Positions 45,062 through 54,532 are shown, counted from the first letter of the stretch. The stretch: DNA of 64,000 nt from Desulfuromonadaceae bacterium (GCA_028688955.1 JAQTXD010000002.1:62001-126000), one strand, 5' to 3'. The notes: generated by a model from the sequence alone, not told the origin. Translations and numbers: made by a program.

Positions 45062-45367
45062 CACCACTTCCCGTCGGGGGCAGAGCATCGGATAGCGCGT
45101 GGCTTCCAACGAATTTTAAATACAACATATGGTTCATAATTGAATAATACGGAAACTACATTACGACAATCACACAAGCAGAACTGAATTAATGATGAAA
45201 GACCGCATAATTGGTACCTTTTAGTACAATCCCACATGTGTTTAAAATATTTTCCCGTCCAAACGAGACGTTTTTTACTTACGCTTTCTGGAATCTGCAT
45301 TATAAATAACGTCACTGCCAAACATGGAGCCTGAACAAGCCCATGCATTCAATGCGTCATTATATTG

Positions 45368-45391
45368 GCTAAGTCATTATATTGACTTAGC
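45368..45391. other. Perfect 9-bp dyad after the TPR gene
   Basis: GCTAAGTCA-N6(TTATAT)-TGACTTAGC, just beyond the TPR gene stop. The AT-rich sequence TCATTATATTG also occurs twice around it (45357-45367 and 45374-45384). There is no T run for a standard terminator, so a role as weak terminator or protein-binding site is open. The rest of the 45018-45401 gap contains no supported gene. Confidence 0.4.
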
Positions 45392-45401
45392 GGTATTTTG
45401 A

Positions 45402-47516
45402 TTATGGTGGGGAAGGTTTCTGCTCGATAGACGTCAGGGCCCGCTGGGCCAGTTTTTGCCAGTCAGGGTCCTTGCCTTTTTTGACAAGTTGATCAAATAA
45501 ATTCTTTGCCCGCAGAGTATTGCCTGTCTGAAGATTAATCTGCCCTGCCCTATAGACGAACTCTTCGTTTCGGCTGTTATCTGGCAGTTTAAGCGCCGCT
45601 TCAAACAGCTTCAACGCTCCCTTTCGATCACCGGAGTATTCGCGCGATGAACCGGCAATGAAATAGGCATCCGGTAAAAGTCGAGGATCACGCCCTGAAG
45701 GCGACTCAATAAAGCGGTCCATTGCTTTAGCTGCCTGTGCATAAAGCTGCAGAGTCCAGAGCGACCTGCCTAACTGATAATAACTTTCATTACGCTGGGC
45801 GTGCTCCCCTTTATTAAGCAACCAGAGAAGTGTATCCTTAACCTGCTGATGTTTATCCGCTGACGCATAAATGCCTCCAAGACGTTCTGTCATCAGCCTC
45901 GCCCGCGGATTGCCGGGGAACTTCCCGAGATAGGCTTTAATGGTTCGTTCAGCGGTAGCCATATCTCCAATCAATTCGGCGTTGTCAACAATACTGGCAT
46001 ACATGTCGGGAGCAGCGGAACCCGCCCATGATCGTTCAACCAACCCGCTCAATAAATTGACAAGCTCAATCGGACGACCGGCTTCGTTGTAAGCGTGGGT
46101 AACAGTCGCAAGGAAACCGGGTTGTTCAATACAACCCGCAACAAATTCATGCTGTTCATCCATAAACCGCACAAGCGCGGAAGGGTCTTTGGACCAAGAG
46201 GTGCTCCGGTAGACTTCAGCAACAAGTATTTCCCGAATATTCCTGACAACGGCAACATATACGCCTCGTGGAAATTTTCGCTGGAACGCCATTATCTGCT
46301 GTAACGCTTCACCGGCTTCACCGTGGAGAGATTCAAGGAGAACGTACTTAAAGTACGCTTCCTCACGCATATCGAGGTCACCGCTCTGCAGAGACGCGCT
46401 CAGATAGACGTCTCTAACAGGTCGATAGTTCCAGGGGTTCAAGTGCAGGAATTCACCGTCGGCAATCCGCATTAATGCCATTTGACTGGCTTTATTCTCT
46501 GTAAAATTTTCCGCTACATTTTGATAGATTGCACGTGCCTCGAGCTCATGCCCCTGCCTGGTAAGAATATCACCCAGCCGAACAAGCAGAGCCGGAGCGA
46601 ATGTTTTGTCGGCAAGACGTGCGACCAAGCCGGCAAGCAATGCACGGGCATTGCTCAACTCACCGCTTCTGGCAATACTGTCACCGTAGTAGAATGTAAC
46701 TCCCGGGTTCAAGCCAAGATAGGCAGGCCATAGTTTTTCTGCCTCACGAAAAACGGTAAGTGCCTGAGGATACTTTTGCAGTTTGTACCACGTCTCGGCA
46801 AGACGATACAGTGCCAACGACCGAATGGGACCCTGTCGTGATGAAAACTGTGTAAACAATTCTTCGGCCTCGGTCAGACGCCCTTTATACAGGGCTGCCT
46901 CCGCTGCCATAAATTGCTTTTGCTCTTCCTCCGTAAGGAAATTTTTTAAAACCTGGCGATCCGTTTGAGTAAAGGGAATCTCTGACTTCAGTGGCGGGTC
47001 AAAATTCCGTACCAGCTTTTCGATGCCATTCCATATTTTTTCACGCCCTGCCAGTGAAGGGTGAGCCGCTCCAGGTTTGAAGGAAGCTCCAACATCCACC
47101 GTTATCGCGCTGACATCAGATCGTGACAAATCGCGCCAACCTGCCACGTGAGACACCTGAAAAGTTATCAGCAGACTGTCGCCCCGTTTTGCCAGAAGCA
47201 AGCCACCAATGTTTTTATCCGAATAGCGGCGGAACTTTTTAAATAACGTCCCCCCGGTATCCTGAATCTCGAGTCGGAGCCGGTTGCCGGGTATAGTCAC
47301 AAGTGTATAGTTAGGAGGATCTGACAAGCGCACTGTAAGCCGGGTGAATTCTTTTCGTGGGTGGATATCAATGCGATAGAGACGATTCTGAATCGACGCA
47401 AAGGCCGGGCCGGGCAACAGGGCCAGAGTGATGGTCAGGACAAATAACGGAGCAGCAGCGCCAAGCCAGCGAACGGGGCATACAGCTTTTGATTGAGGGG
47501 TTGGTGTTTGAACCAT
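45402..47516 (-). CDS. Exported TPR-repeat protein preceding the flagellar operon
   Basis: About 704 residues. The N-terminal signal or anchor segment (FVLTITLALLPGPAFAS) is followed by a beta-rich AMIN-like region (about residues 45-150), then a long array of TPR-like helices to the C-terminus, for example ALYKGRLTEAEELFTQFSS and SLALYRLAETWYKLQKYPQA. Such proteins act as scaffolds in the periplasm. The start at 47516 is preferred over an ATG six codons upstream, but neither has a strong site. Position between chemotaxis-type genes and flgB suggests a role in flagellar assembly; this is inference. Confidence 0.75.
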   Translation of the reverse strand: MVQTPTPQSKAVCPVRWLGAAAPLFVLTITLALLPGPAFASIQNRLYRIDIHPRKEFTRLTVRLSDPPNYTLVTIPGNRLRLEIQDTGGTLFKKFRRYSDKNIGGLLLAKRGDSLLITFQVSHVAGWRDLSRSDVSAITVDVGASFKPGAAHPSLAGREKIWNGIEKLVRNFDPPLKSEIPFTQTDRQVLKNFLTEEEQKQFMAAEAALYKGRLTEAEELFTQFSSRQGPIRSLALYRLAETWYKLQKYPQALTVFREAEKLWPAYLGLNPGVTFYYGDSIARSGELSNARALLAGLVARLADKTFAPALLVRLGDILTRQGHELEARAIYQNVAENFTENKASQMALMRIADGEFLHLNPWNYRPVRDVYLSASLQSGDLDMREEAYFKYVLLESLHGEAGEALQQIMAFQRKFPRGVYVAVVRNIREILVAEVYRSTSWSKDPSALVRFMDEQHEFVAGCIEQPGFLATVTHAYNEAGRPIELVNLLSGLVERSWAGSAAPDMYASIVDNAELIGDMATAERTIKAYLGKFPGNPRARLMTERLGGIYASADKHQQVKDTLLWLLNKGEHAQRNESYYQLGRSLWTLQLYAQAAKAMDRFIESPSGRDPRLLPDAYFIAGSSREYSGDRKGALKLFEAALKLPDNSRNEEFVYRAGQINLQTGNTLRAKNLFDQLVKKGKDPDWQKLAQRALTSIEQKPSPP

Positions 47517-47534
47517 CTTCAGACCTGCATACAA

Positions 47535-48581
47535 CTAGACCGGCACAATTTTGCAGTAACGACGAACCTTCGAATTAACATCGTCACCATTGAAGGGTTT
47601 AATTATGATATCGCGTGCGCCGTATTTAAGGGCTTTGAGGACAGCTGTTCTTGTCCAGCACTCTGCACTCATGATGATCGGTGGCGGGGAATCCTGACGC
47701 ATGGCATTTACCTTTATACATACGGCAAGCTCACGATCATCTGCGTCCTGGGAACCGATCATGACCAGCTTAACATTCCTGCCGGCAAACAACTCTTTGA
47801 TATCAGCATTCAACGTTCCTTCCGCAATCTGAAAACCGGTGAATGCCAGTAGCTCTATCATCTGCTTACGCTGTTCCTCGTCATCCTCCAGCACAACGAC
47901 ACTATCGACGCCTCCTCCTGTTTCCAACGGTGCAGCTGCACTCTCTTCTCCCAGTTCGGGAGGAGCCTCCCCACCTTCGGCAGCCACAACATCCGCACAC
48001 ACCGGCTGCGGGTCAAACAGCTCACCCAGGTCAGTCGGAATAAGTACATCCAGATGATTCATTTCCTGCCCCGGCATCTCCAGTTTGGAGCGGAACATAA
48101 GATAATCACCGTCCGGAAGCGGCTCATCAGAGGTCAGCGCATCTATCTCGGGAATGTATTTTTTGGGGGGGAGTAATTTGAGGCGAACTTTATTGGGGAG
48201 GGTACCCTGAAAAACGGTGTTAAGTGCACCGTTCACCATATTGGCGATTTCTGAAAAAGCGTCAATATCATCATTTTCTATAATGGAAAGGCGTTTCTTT
48301 TCCTGAATACGAGCAGGAGGGATGCCGAGCAGAATGCTGCTCATGACGATGGAGTCACGCAGAGAAAATACAAGATAAAACTGTCCGCCATAGGACTCGC
48401 CAGAGTCAACTCCGAGCACAAAACAGCCGTCGTCAAGCCCCCCGAAATAGGAACTCTTGCTCGTAGAGAGTGAATCAGCAAGGGCGATAGAGAGTTCCTG
48501 CCCTAAGAGCATACCGCTCTCTTCACCAGCCTGTTTCAGGGCTGTTTCCAGCATCCCGTATAACGTTGTATAACCATCCAT
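47535..48581 (-). CDS. CheC/CheX-like domain fused to a degenerate receiver
   Basis: A 348-residue fusion. Residues about 1-200 resemble the CheC/CheX/FliY phosphatase fold, with a helix IDAFSEIANMVNGALNTVF carrying the Glu-x2-Asn pattern used to dephosphorylate CheY. After an acidic linker, residues about 228-348 are a receiver domain starting VVVLEDDEEQRKQMIELL and ending GARDIIIKPFNG. The phosphorylation site is lost: the strand end reads KLVMIGSQ, with Gly where the acceptor Asp should be. So it looks like a phosphatase linked to a pseudo-receiver. It lies downstream of cheX. Confidence 0.8.
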   Translation of the reverse strand: MDGYTTLYGMLETALKQAGEESGMLLGQELSIALADSLSTSKSSYFGGLDDGCFVLGVDSGESYGGQFYLVFSLRDSIVMSSILLGIPPARIQEKKRLSIIENDDIDAFSEIANMVNGALNTVFQGTLPNKVRLKLLPPKKYIPEIDALTSDEPLPDGDYLMFRSKLEMPGQEMNHLDVLIPTDLGELFDPQPVCADVVAAEGGEAPPELGEESAAAPLETGGGVDSVVVLEDDEEQRKQMIELLAFTGFQIAEGTLNADIKELFAGRNVKLVMIGSQDADDRELAVCIKVNAMRQDSPPPIIMSAECWTRTAVLKALKYGARDIIIKPFNGDDVNSKVRRYCKIVPV

Positions 48582-48649
48582 CCAGTTCGTGTTCCGATAC
48601 TAATTTAAGAATAGCGACAGATCGCCATGTCAGTTGATGGGGTACAGGA

Positions 48650-49156
48650 CTATTCTTCTTTCTTCAACGTAAGCCCGACCAGCAACGTGAACCCTTCAAC
48701 GGAAAACGGGACGACAACGCAATCATTGTCAGAGAGCGAATTGACCGTGTAGTCTTCTCCTGAAATAACGGTTGGTATTGACAGTTTAACATCCAGTCCC
48801 CCTTTGGAAAGAACCTGTTTGACGCTGCCACCCAACATGTTGGCAATTTCTCCGATAGCATCGTTCAAATCATCGTCTACCTCATCACATTCAATACCAA
48901 GCATATTGGAGGTAATCTTCAACGCCAGGTCAACCGGGCAGTGAATCGAAATCACACCGGAATAGGTCCCTGCAAAGCCGACCATCCCGGTAATGCTGCA
49001 TTTGAAGCGACTGACCGGTTCCTTCAGAGGAAAGTCATCTGCCACATCCATCATGACCATGGTAGAAAAGACATCTCTCGTCGCAGAGATCACATAACCC
49101 GCCACCTGCTCTTCAGTGAAGCTGGTTGATTGGGAAATGTCAGCGTTCAGACTCAT
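48650..49156 (-). CDS. cheX: CheX-like chemotaxis phosphatase
   Basis: A 168-residue protein of the CheX/CheC class that dephosphorylates CheY. The key helix reads DDLNDAIGEIANMLGGSVKQ with the E-x2-N catalytic pair. The start overlaps the stop of the upstream cheY gene by four bases (ATGA), so kinase target and phosphatase are made together. Only one copy of the helix is obvious, favouring CheX over CheC. Confidence 0.82.
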   Translation of the reverse strand: MSLNADISQSTSFTEEQVAGYVISATRDVFSTMVMMDVADDFPLKEPVSRFKCSITGMVGFAGTYSGVISIHCPVDLALKITSNMLGIECDEVDDDLNDAIGEIANMLGGSVKQVLSKGGLDVKLSIPTVISGEDYTVNSLSDNDCVVVPFSVEGFTLLVGLTLKKEE

Positions 49157-49518
49157 ATCAACCCTCCCAGCTTTTCCTGAAGCTGGTCCGGGGTGAACGG
49201 CTTTTTAATACTGTCGCTTGCACCGCTCGACATTGCTTCAGCTATGATCTCTTCGCCACCTTCAGTTGTGATCATAACAATGGGGGTTGTGTTGCCGTTG
49301 CCACGCACCGCTTTCACAAACTCAAGGCCATCCATGTTCGGCATATTGATATCAGACAGAATCAGCTGGATCGATTTACCTGATGCAATTACTCCCAAGC
49401 CCTCGATACCGTCACCGGCTTCGTAGATTTCGTCAACAGCGAGACCTGCCTGTCGAAGAGATCTTGAAATTATTTTACGCATAGTGGATGAATCATCAAC
49501 AATCAGAATGTTTGCCAT
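49153..49518 (-). CDS. cheY: CheY-like response regulator
   Basis: A single-domain receiver of 121 residues. It has the acidic pair in ILIVDDSSTMRK (Asp 8 and 9), the phospho-acceptor Asp 56 in LSDINMP, the Thr in IVMITTEG and the Lys in KKPF, so it is fully competent. The start at 49518 (MANILIV) is chosen over an upstream frame extension; AAGGAG lies nine bases before it. Being coupled to cheX and upstream of the flagellar operon, it is likely a motor-directed CheY. Confidence 0.92.
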   Translation of the reverse strand: MANILIVDDSSTMRKIISRSLRQAGLAVDEIYEAGDGIEGLGVIASGKSIQLILSDINMPNMDGLEFVKAVRGNGNTTPIVMITTEGGEEIIAEAMSSGASDSIKKPFTPDQLQEKLGGLI

Positions 49519-49605
49519 TGCAGTGTGCTCCTTTTCGTGATTTTCCATAGCAGTATGGATAAATTTGCTGTGCAATCAGTATGTAGCGGACGACTAGCGT
49601 GCAGG

Positions 49606-49633
49606 AGTATAACTGTTTTTTTCGACAGCGCAA
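49606..49633 (-). promoter_or_regulatory. Candidate promoter of the cheY operon
   Basis: TTGCGC (49628-49633) and TATACT (49606-49611) on the minus strand are spaced 16 bases, giving a leader of about 80 bases before cheY. The region also has GACAG/CTGTC repeats just after the phosphomutase stop. The call is tentative. Confidence 0.35.
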
Positions 49634-49660
49634 CCGTTACTGTCAATATTGGAATAATTT

Positions 49661-51070
49661 TCAGCAGCCGGCTATAATTCCCGCCTGGTGCAGAAATCGC
49701 CCTACTTGATCCACCGATCCCGCTTCACTATACAGGCGCAAAACCGGCTCGGTACCGGATGGCCGGATAAGCAACCAGTCACCGTTTTCAAAGATAAACT
49801 TAAAGCCGTCACTAACGTTGGTCGAGACGACGCGCTGTCCATCAATCATTGTCGGCGGTTGTAAGCGCAGCCGCTCGATCAGTTCCGCTTTGGCGACGGA
49901 TTCGATTCGGCGGTCAATCCGCTGATAATAAAAATGTCCGATATCGTCCATCGTCTCCTCAAGCAGCTGCCGTAACCCTTTCCCACTGACTGCAATCGCT
50001 TCCAGGAGCAGCAACCCGAGTAGAATCCCGTCCCGCTCTGGAATATGCCCCTTCACACCAAGCCCCCCGGATTCTTCTCCTCCCATAAGGACATCGCGCT
50101 CCAGCATCAGCTCGCAGATATATTTAAAGCCGATCGGCGTCTCAAAGAGTTCCAATCCGTATTTTTCGGCAAGCAGGTCAACCATACGTGTTGTCGAAAC
50201 GGTTTTGACAACTGCTCCGCTCAGTTTTTTATGTTCGATCAGGTGCCGTAGAATAACGGTAAAAATGCAGTGGGATGAAAAGAAGTCACCATTTTCGTCA
50301 ACTGCACCGATCCGGTCGGCATCACCGTCCAGCGCCAGACCGACCCGGTATTTTCCTTCTTTGAGAAGCGCCGACAACTCCAGAAGATGCTGACCAATCG
50401 GTTCAGGAGCCTGCCCACCAAAGGAAGGATTTTCGCTGCCATGAATTTCAGCAACACCAGGCAGCAGCCGGGGAATAAAACCGCAACCGGCACCGTACAT
50501 AGGATCAACCACCGCTGCAATCCCTGCTTTTTTAATCAGATCAAGGTCGACATAGCGGCTGATCTGGTGAAAATATCCTTCGCAGGGATCAAACAGTTCA
50601 ATTAACCCCTTTGTCACGGCTTCTTCATAGGGGATGGAAATAACACGTCGGTCATTTTCCTGATTGTAGGCAACGATTTCTTCAAGAATTTTTGTTGTAG
50701 CCGGGAGGGCGGAACCGCCAAATGCCTCTTTAATTTTAAAACCGTTATACTCTGGCGGATTATGGCTGGCGGTGATCATCACACCGGCACCGGCATGCCT
50801 TTCATGTACCGCCCAGGAAACCGCAGGCGTCGGAGCATAATCTTCCGTCAAACAGACATGGATAGCGTTACCAGCCGCAATTTCTGCTACTCGCCGGGCA
50901 AAATCACGGGACAGAAAACGCCGGTCATACCCGATCACCAGTCCCTTATTCCCCAAACCCTCGCGGTTCAGATAATCCATCGTGGCCTGTGCAACTCTCG
51001 AAAGATTTTCAAAGGTGAAATCACGAGCTATTATACCCCTCCAGCCATCAGTACCAAATTTGATCTGCAT
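49661..51070 (-). CDS. Phosphoglucomutase/phosphomannomutase family protein
   Basis: A 469-residue alpha-D-phosphohexomutase. The phosphoserine loop is TASHNPPEYNGFK near residue 98, the metal loop DGDADR near 243, the sugar-binding GGEESGG near 325, and the phosphate-binding RPSGTEP near the C-terminus. It interconverts hexose 1- and 6-phosphates for envelope or storage polysaccharide synthesis; whether Glc, Man or GlcN is preferred cannot be told. The start has GGAGG. It sits 43 bases after the FlhB-like gene, in the same direction. Confidence 0.93.
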   Translation of the reverse strand: MQIKFGTDGWRGIIARDFTFENLSRVAQATMDYLNREGLGNKGLVIGYDRRFLSRDFARRVAEIAAGNAIHVCLTEDYAPTPAVSWAVHERHAGAGVMITASHNPPEYNGFKIKEAFGGSALPATTKILEEIVAYNQENDRRVISIPYEEAVTKGLIELFDPCEGYFHQISRYVDLDLIKKAGIAAVVDPMYGAGCGFIPRLLPGVAEIHGSENPSFGGQAPEPIGQHLLELSALLKEGKYRVGLALDGDADRIGAVDENGDFFSSHCIFTVILRHLIEHKKLSGAVVKTVSTTRMVDLLAEKYGLELFETPIGFKYICELMLERDVLMGGEESGGLGVKGHIPERDGILLGLLLLEAIAVSGKGLRQLLEETMDDIGHFYYQRIDRRIESVAKAELIERLRLQPPTMIDGQRVVSTNVSDGFKFIFENGDWLLIRPSGTEPVLRLYSEAGSVDQVGRFLHQAGIIAGC

Positions 51071-51113
51071 CGTTCCTCCGTTGACGCTCTAAATTTTCTG
51101 TTTAAGAACCAGA

Positions 51114-51386
51114 TTATGACTGTTGACTTTCCATCCACTGGAGCCACACGAGCACTTCAGCAACAGCCCGATACAACTCCGGAGGAATGAACTGGTCACT
51201 GTCAACCTGCATCAGCAGCCTGACGAGGTCCGGTGACTCATGAACGTACACTCCTGCCTCAAGAGCACATGCAATGATCGCTTCGGCAACCACTCCCTTG
51301 CCGCGCGCAACAACAACCGGAGCGTAGTACCCCTGTTTGTAAGAAAGGGCAGCCGCCCGGCGATCTTCCGTTTCACGGGGCGACAT
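51114..51386 (-). CDS. FlhB C-terminal-domain-like protein (FlhX/YlqH type)
   Basis: A 90-residue soluble protein equal to the cytoplasmic domain of FlhB without the membrane part or the NPTH cleavage motif. It shows AALSYKQGYYAPVVVARGKG, CALEAGVYVHESPDLVRLLM and IPPELYRAVAEVLVWLQ. Such stand-alone copies occur in many flagellated bacteria and can partly replace the cleaved FlhB C-domain in substrate switching. It overlaps the end of the FliK-like gene by 14 bases, which ties it to hook-length control. Confidence 0.88.
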   Translation of the reverse strand: MSPRETEDRRAAALSYKQGYYAPVVVARGKGVVAEAIIACALEAGVYVHESPDLVRLLMQVDSDQFIPPELYRAVAEVLVWLQWMESQQS

Positions 51387-53577
51387 GGCTAAAACTCATC
51401 TCTGCCGGAGTCAGTCCGGCCCCTTGCAGCTGCTCGATCAGTCGCGTCTTTCCCGACTCCATGATTGTCACCGTCGTGCTGTTTTCAGCACGTACCCTGA
51501 TTCCGGTATGAGTTCCATCGAGAGTCAGCACTGCCGTCACCGAACCCAGATGCGGCAGATGTATCGATACACTGGTTTCCCAGCTCCGCTCACGGCTGCC
51601 GTTTTCGTTTCTGCCCGCCTCCCGCTCGCTGACCGTCCATTCCAGTCGTTGACCGGGGATCAGATCACCACGCAGGACAATCTGGCTGTTTTGCAGTACA
51701 GAAAGTTGTTCACTGACGATCGGTACGCTGCGGTGGTCTGCTATCCCTTCATGCGCCATAGTGGCGCCTGCCGTCTTAAAGACACCTTCCATAACCTCGG
51801 CCAGGCCGGTCCGAATGCTGGCACGCACAAGTGCCTCGGCTGACATGATACCACGAGAATCAGTCTGCGCCAGGCGGGGAGACAGACGCCCCTGCGGCTC
51901 CTTGAGGACCTCTTCCAACGCATAGTCGCCGCCAAACCAGCGGGCCAGATGAGACTCATAAAACAAGCCACTTTTCTGAAGCCCCTGTTGAAGCATCCTG
52001 CCGAGCAGTGGCGCATCACTCGTCGACTCGTTCAGGAGCGTCCCGAGAGTACCAAGGGCAGCTTGAGTGGGCACCTGCCCGGATGCTTCGGCAAGAAAAC
52101 CGCTTAACCAGCGACCGGTTTCACTAATACGGGAATCCCCCGTACGGCCAAATCGAACCATCAGATACGTTTGCTTCGGCTCCCCGGTTATAAAAAACAG
52201 GTTGATCAGATCACCGCGTCTGACCCCTTTCGGCATGACGAACTCCAACATCTGTCCGGCAACCTGAACGGTAAATTGGCCGCCTCCCAATGCAGCCATC
52301 ACCTCACCCTTGATTTGCTGACCAGGGGTTAACGAGTTGGGCGCCCCCTGCTGGTTGAGCGCTTCAAGCAGCGCCAGACGATTGCCTTTGATTACCGCCT
52401 GAAGAAGCTTCGCCATATCGTCGCTCAGTATAATCCCGTTACCGGACGCTGCCGGCGGCGTCGGTACTCCTTGGGATGCAATGGCTACTGGAGCCTGTTC
52501 ACGTGCCGGTTGCATCCGCTGGTTCCTTTGGTAGCTCTGCACATCATCCGAAATGGCAGTGAAAGCGGGAGAACCGGGCGGGAGGCTTTTAAGCACCGTA
52601 TTCATCCGCTCCAGCACGTACGACTGCTGGCGCGAGACACCACCCTCGCTATGTTCAAGTATACTCAGCCAGCGTCCGGCCTCGCTGAGGACCGGAGGGG
52701 AACTGTCGTGGATTGTACGGGAAAGCGCAAAAGTCGGCTTTGGCTCGGCAGAAAGGTACGTCAGGCGGAGAATTTCTCCCGCAACGGCCTTATACGGCAG
52801 CAGCAGTTCCATGGTTGTTCCGGCAGCATGAACGATGGTTCGGCCACCCGACAGGACACCGGCAACAGTCGCATTTATCTCTTCGCCCGGCAGAAGCGGC
52901 AACGGGGACGCCGGATTATTTGCCGACTCGATCAAGGTAAAGCGTGAATTCTGGGCAATATTTTTGAGGATCTGGGCAGCATTTGATTCGAACGTTGTCA
53001 GGCGTGCCTGATCCAAATTCATACGGCCGGCACCCGTATCACCGCCCGGCGCATTCAGAGCCGTTCCAGCTGGGAACTGGGTTCTTTTCGCATCATAGCT
53101 GGAACCGTAGGTCAAAGCCTCATCCAGCAGGTTCGCCAGTACGGCAGTTTGGCCGGATGAACTGCGGAGCATGGTACTGACACTATGCAAAGAGGAGCGC
53201 AGCTGCGGATCGATGATCTGCTCCCGGGACACCAGCAGGCTTAAAAGCCTCGAAGCGTCCGAAAGAGCTACCGGTGGGGAGCTGCCCGTCTGACGGGCAA
53301 TGGCAAAGGTCGATCGCGGATCATTGGAGACGAAGGTCATCTCCAGCATCTGCCCCGCACGAACTGCCATCGGCAGTTCAAGATTGAACTGATCTGATCC
53401 AACCCGTACCTGAACACGGTTGTTCGGCATCAGAGACACAACTTCGGCACTGACACGCTGACCGGGGACCAGCAGACTGATGCCGCCGGTTTCACGATCT
53501 GCAGACACAAAAGATATGTTGGAAGCACGCGAAAGCAGGTCGAATACCTGCTGCTGGATGTCAGCTGTTACAGCCAC
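51373..53577 (-). CDS. FliK-like protein with three internal repeats
   Basis: A 734-residue protein with a C-terminal Flg_hook-like domain (about residues 655-734, with SVSIHLPHLGSVTAVLTLDG). In front of it are three related segments, each with a PGQ/PGE-type start, a beta-barrel-like stretch and a following helix: near residues 30-115, 230-310 and 415-500 (for example LEMTFVSNDPRSTFAIAR, LRLTYLSAEPKPTFALSR, INLFFITGEPKQTYLMVR). The start is GTG with GGAGA upstream. Being coupled to the FlhB C-domain-like gene, it probably is a second hook-length or substrate-switch factor. Confidence 0.75.
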   Translation of the reverse strand: MAVTADIQQQVFDLLSRASNISFVSADRETGGISLLVPGQRVSAEVVSLMPNNRVQVRVGSDQFNLELPMAVRAGQMLEMTFVSNDPRSTFAIARQTGSSPPVALSDASRLLSLLVSREQIIDPQLRSSLHSVSTMLRSSSGQTAVLANLLDEALTYGSSYDAKRTQFPAGTALNAPGGDTGAGRMNLDQARLTTFESNAAQILKNIAQNSRFTLIESANNPASPLPLLPGEEINATVAGVLSGGRTIVHAAGTTMELLLPYKAVAGEILRLTYLSAEPKPTFALSRTIHDSSPPVLSEAGRWLSILEHSEGGVSRQQSYVLERMNTVLKSLPPGSPAFTAISDDVQSYQRNQRMQPAREQAPVAIASQGVPTPPAASGNGIILSDDMAKLLQAVIKGNRLALLEALNQQGAPNSLTPGQQIKGEVMAALGGGQFTVQVAGQMLEFVMPKGVRRGDLINLFFITGEPKQTYLMVRFGRTGDSRISETGRWLSGFLAEASGQVPTQAALGTLGTLLNESTSDAPLLGRMLQQGLQKSGLFYESHLARWFGGDYALEEVLKEPQGRLSPRLAQTDSRGIMSAEALVRASIRTGLAEVMEGVFKTAGATMAHEGIADHRSVPIVSEQLSVLQNSQIVLRGDLIPGQRLEWTVSEREAGRNENGSRERSWETSVSIHLPHLGSVTAVLTLDGTHTGIRVRAENSTTVTIMESGKTRLIEQLQGAGLTPAEMSFSHVAP

Positions 53578-53762
53578 AGCATCTCCAATTTCAAGAAAAA
53601 TGGCGCAATGAAAGTCAACGGTGACATCAGTCGAATTGCCCCTTTAATGTCGGAAGGAAGCTTTACCAGATATTTACTTCTAATCAAAGAGGATTATGTC
53701 TGAGGGTGCCGCAGGCGTGCACACAGGAAGTGTTATGTGGCGATGCAAAGGTTGGCCGCTAT

Positions 53763-54512
53763 TTATACGCCATGACGAATCGGGAGTGTAACGCAAAAAC
53801 AGGTGCCTTCGGCCTTGCTGCTCGTCACGTTTATGTTCCCACCCATATTTTCTACCAGGCTCTTTGTAACAAACAGACCCAGACCGGTTCCTTCACCCAC
53901 TTTTTTTGTTGTGAAGTATCGGTCGAAGATCCGCTCGAGTGTTTCAGGAGGAATCCCCGGTCCATTATCTGATATATGGAAGCAGACGCAGCCTTCTCCA
54001 GCAGCTGACGTTTCAACATGCAGCGTACCGCCACTGTTTTCCATTGCCTGTAGGGCATTCATGATAATGTTGAGTAGAATCTGTTTCAGCAGGTTAGCGT
54101 CAATCAGGATGGTCGGCAGTGTGAAGTCATACTCTTTACTGACAACCACTCCTCTTCGGGCAGCCTCGTAGTTGAGAAAATTGAGTATAAAATCGAGCGT
54201 AAGATTGAGATCAACATCGCTGACGGTTTCATCATGACTACTGAAATGAAGTAAACCTTTTGTCAGGTGAGAAAGACGCTGCGCTTCCGAGCTGATGCGG
54301 GAGATCATTTCCACGACAGAATCAGGAACTCCTTCTTCACGCATGATCATCTGTGAAGCTGAAATAATAACTGAGAGGGGAGAATTCAGTTCGTGCACGA
54401 TGCCGGCAGAAATCTTACCCAGTTCAGCCATTTTTTCGTTATAGGCCAACTGGCGCAGCAGGTCTGTGGTTATGGCAGCGTCATCGCTATACCTGGCAGC
54501 CGGATCTTTCAT
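53763..54512 (-). CDS. Histidine kinase without sensor domain, downstream of amtB
   Basis: A 249-residue cytosolic kinase. The phospho-acceptor His 40 is in GIVHELNSPLSV, the N box is LLNIIMNALQAM, and the G1 (DNGPGIP), F (FDRYFTTK) and G2 (GTGLGL) boxes are complete. No membrane segment, PAS or GAF domain is present; only about 30 residues precede the HisKA domain. The ATG at 54512 has GGAG six bases upstream. It follows amtB past a terminator-like hairpin, so it may sense nitrogen status through AmtB or GlnB; NtrB-like function is inference. No response regulator gene is adjacent. The 53578-53762 gap beyond it shows no supported gene. Confidence 0.85.
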   Translation of the reverse strand: MKDPAARYSDDAAITTDLLRQLAYNEKMAELGKISAGIVHELNSPLSVIISASQMIMREEGVPDSVVEMISRISSEAQRLSHLTKGLLHFSSHDETVSDVDLNLTLDFILNFLNYEAARRGVVVSKEYDFTLPTILIDANLLKQILLNIIMNALQAMENSGGTLHVETSAAGEGCVCFHISDNGPGIPPETLERIFDRYFTTKKVGEGTGLGLFVTKSLVENMGGNINVTSSKAEGTCFCVTLPIRHGV

Positions 54513-54532
54513 AGATGCTCCAGAGTAGAAAG

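Noticed and set aside
44995-45348. Minus-strand frame of 117 codons upstream of flgB
   Set aside because: It runs through the sigma-54 promoter and flgB ribosome site and has no recognisable sequence.
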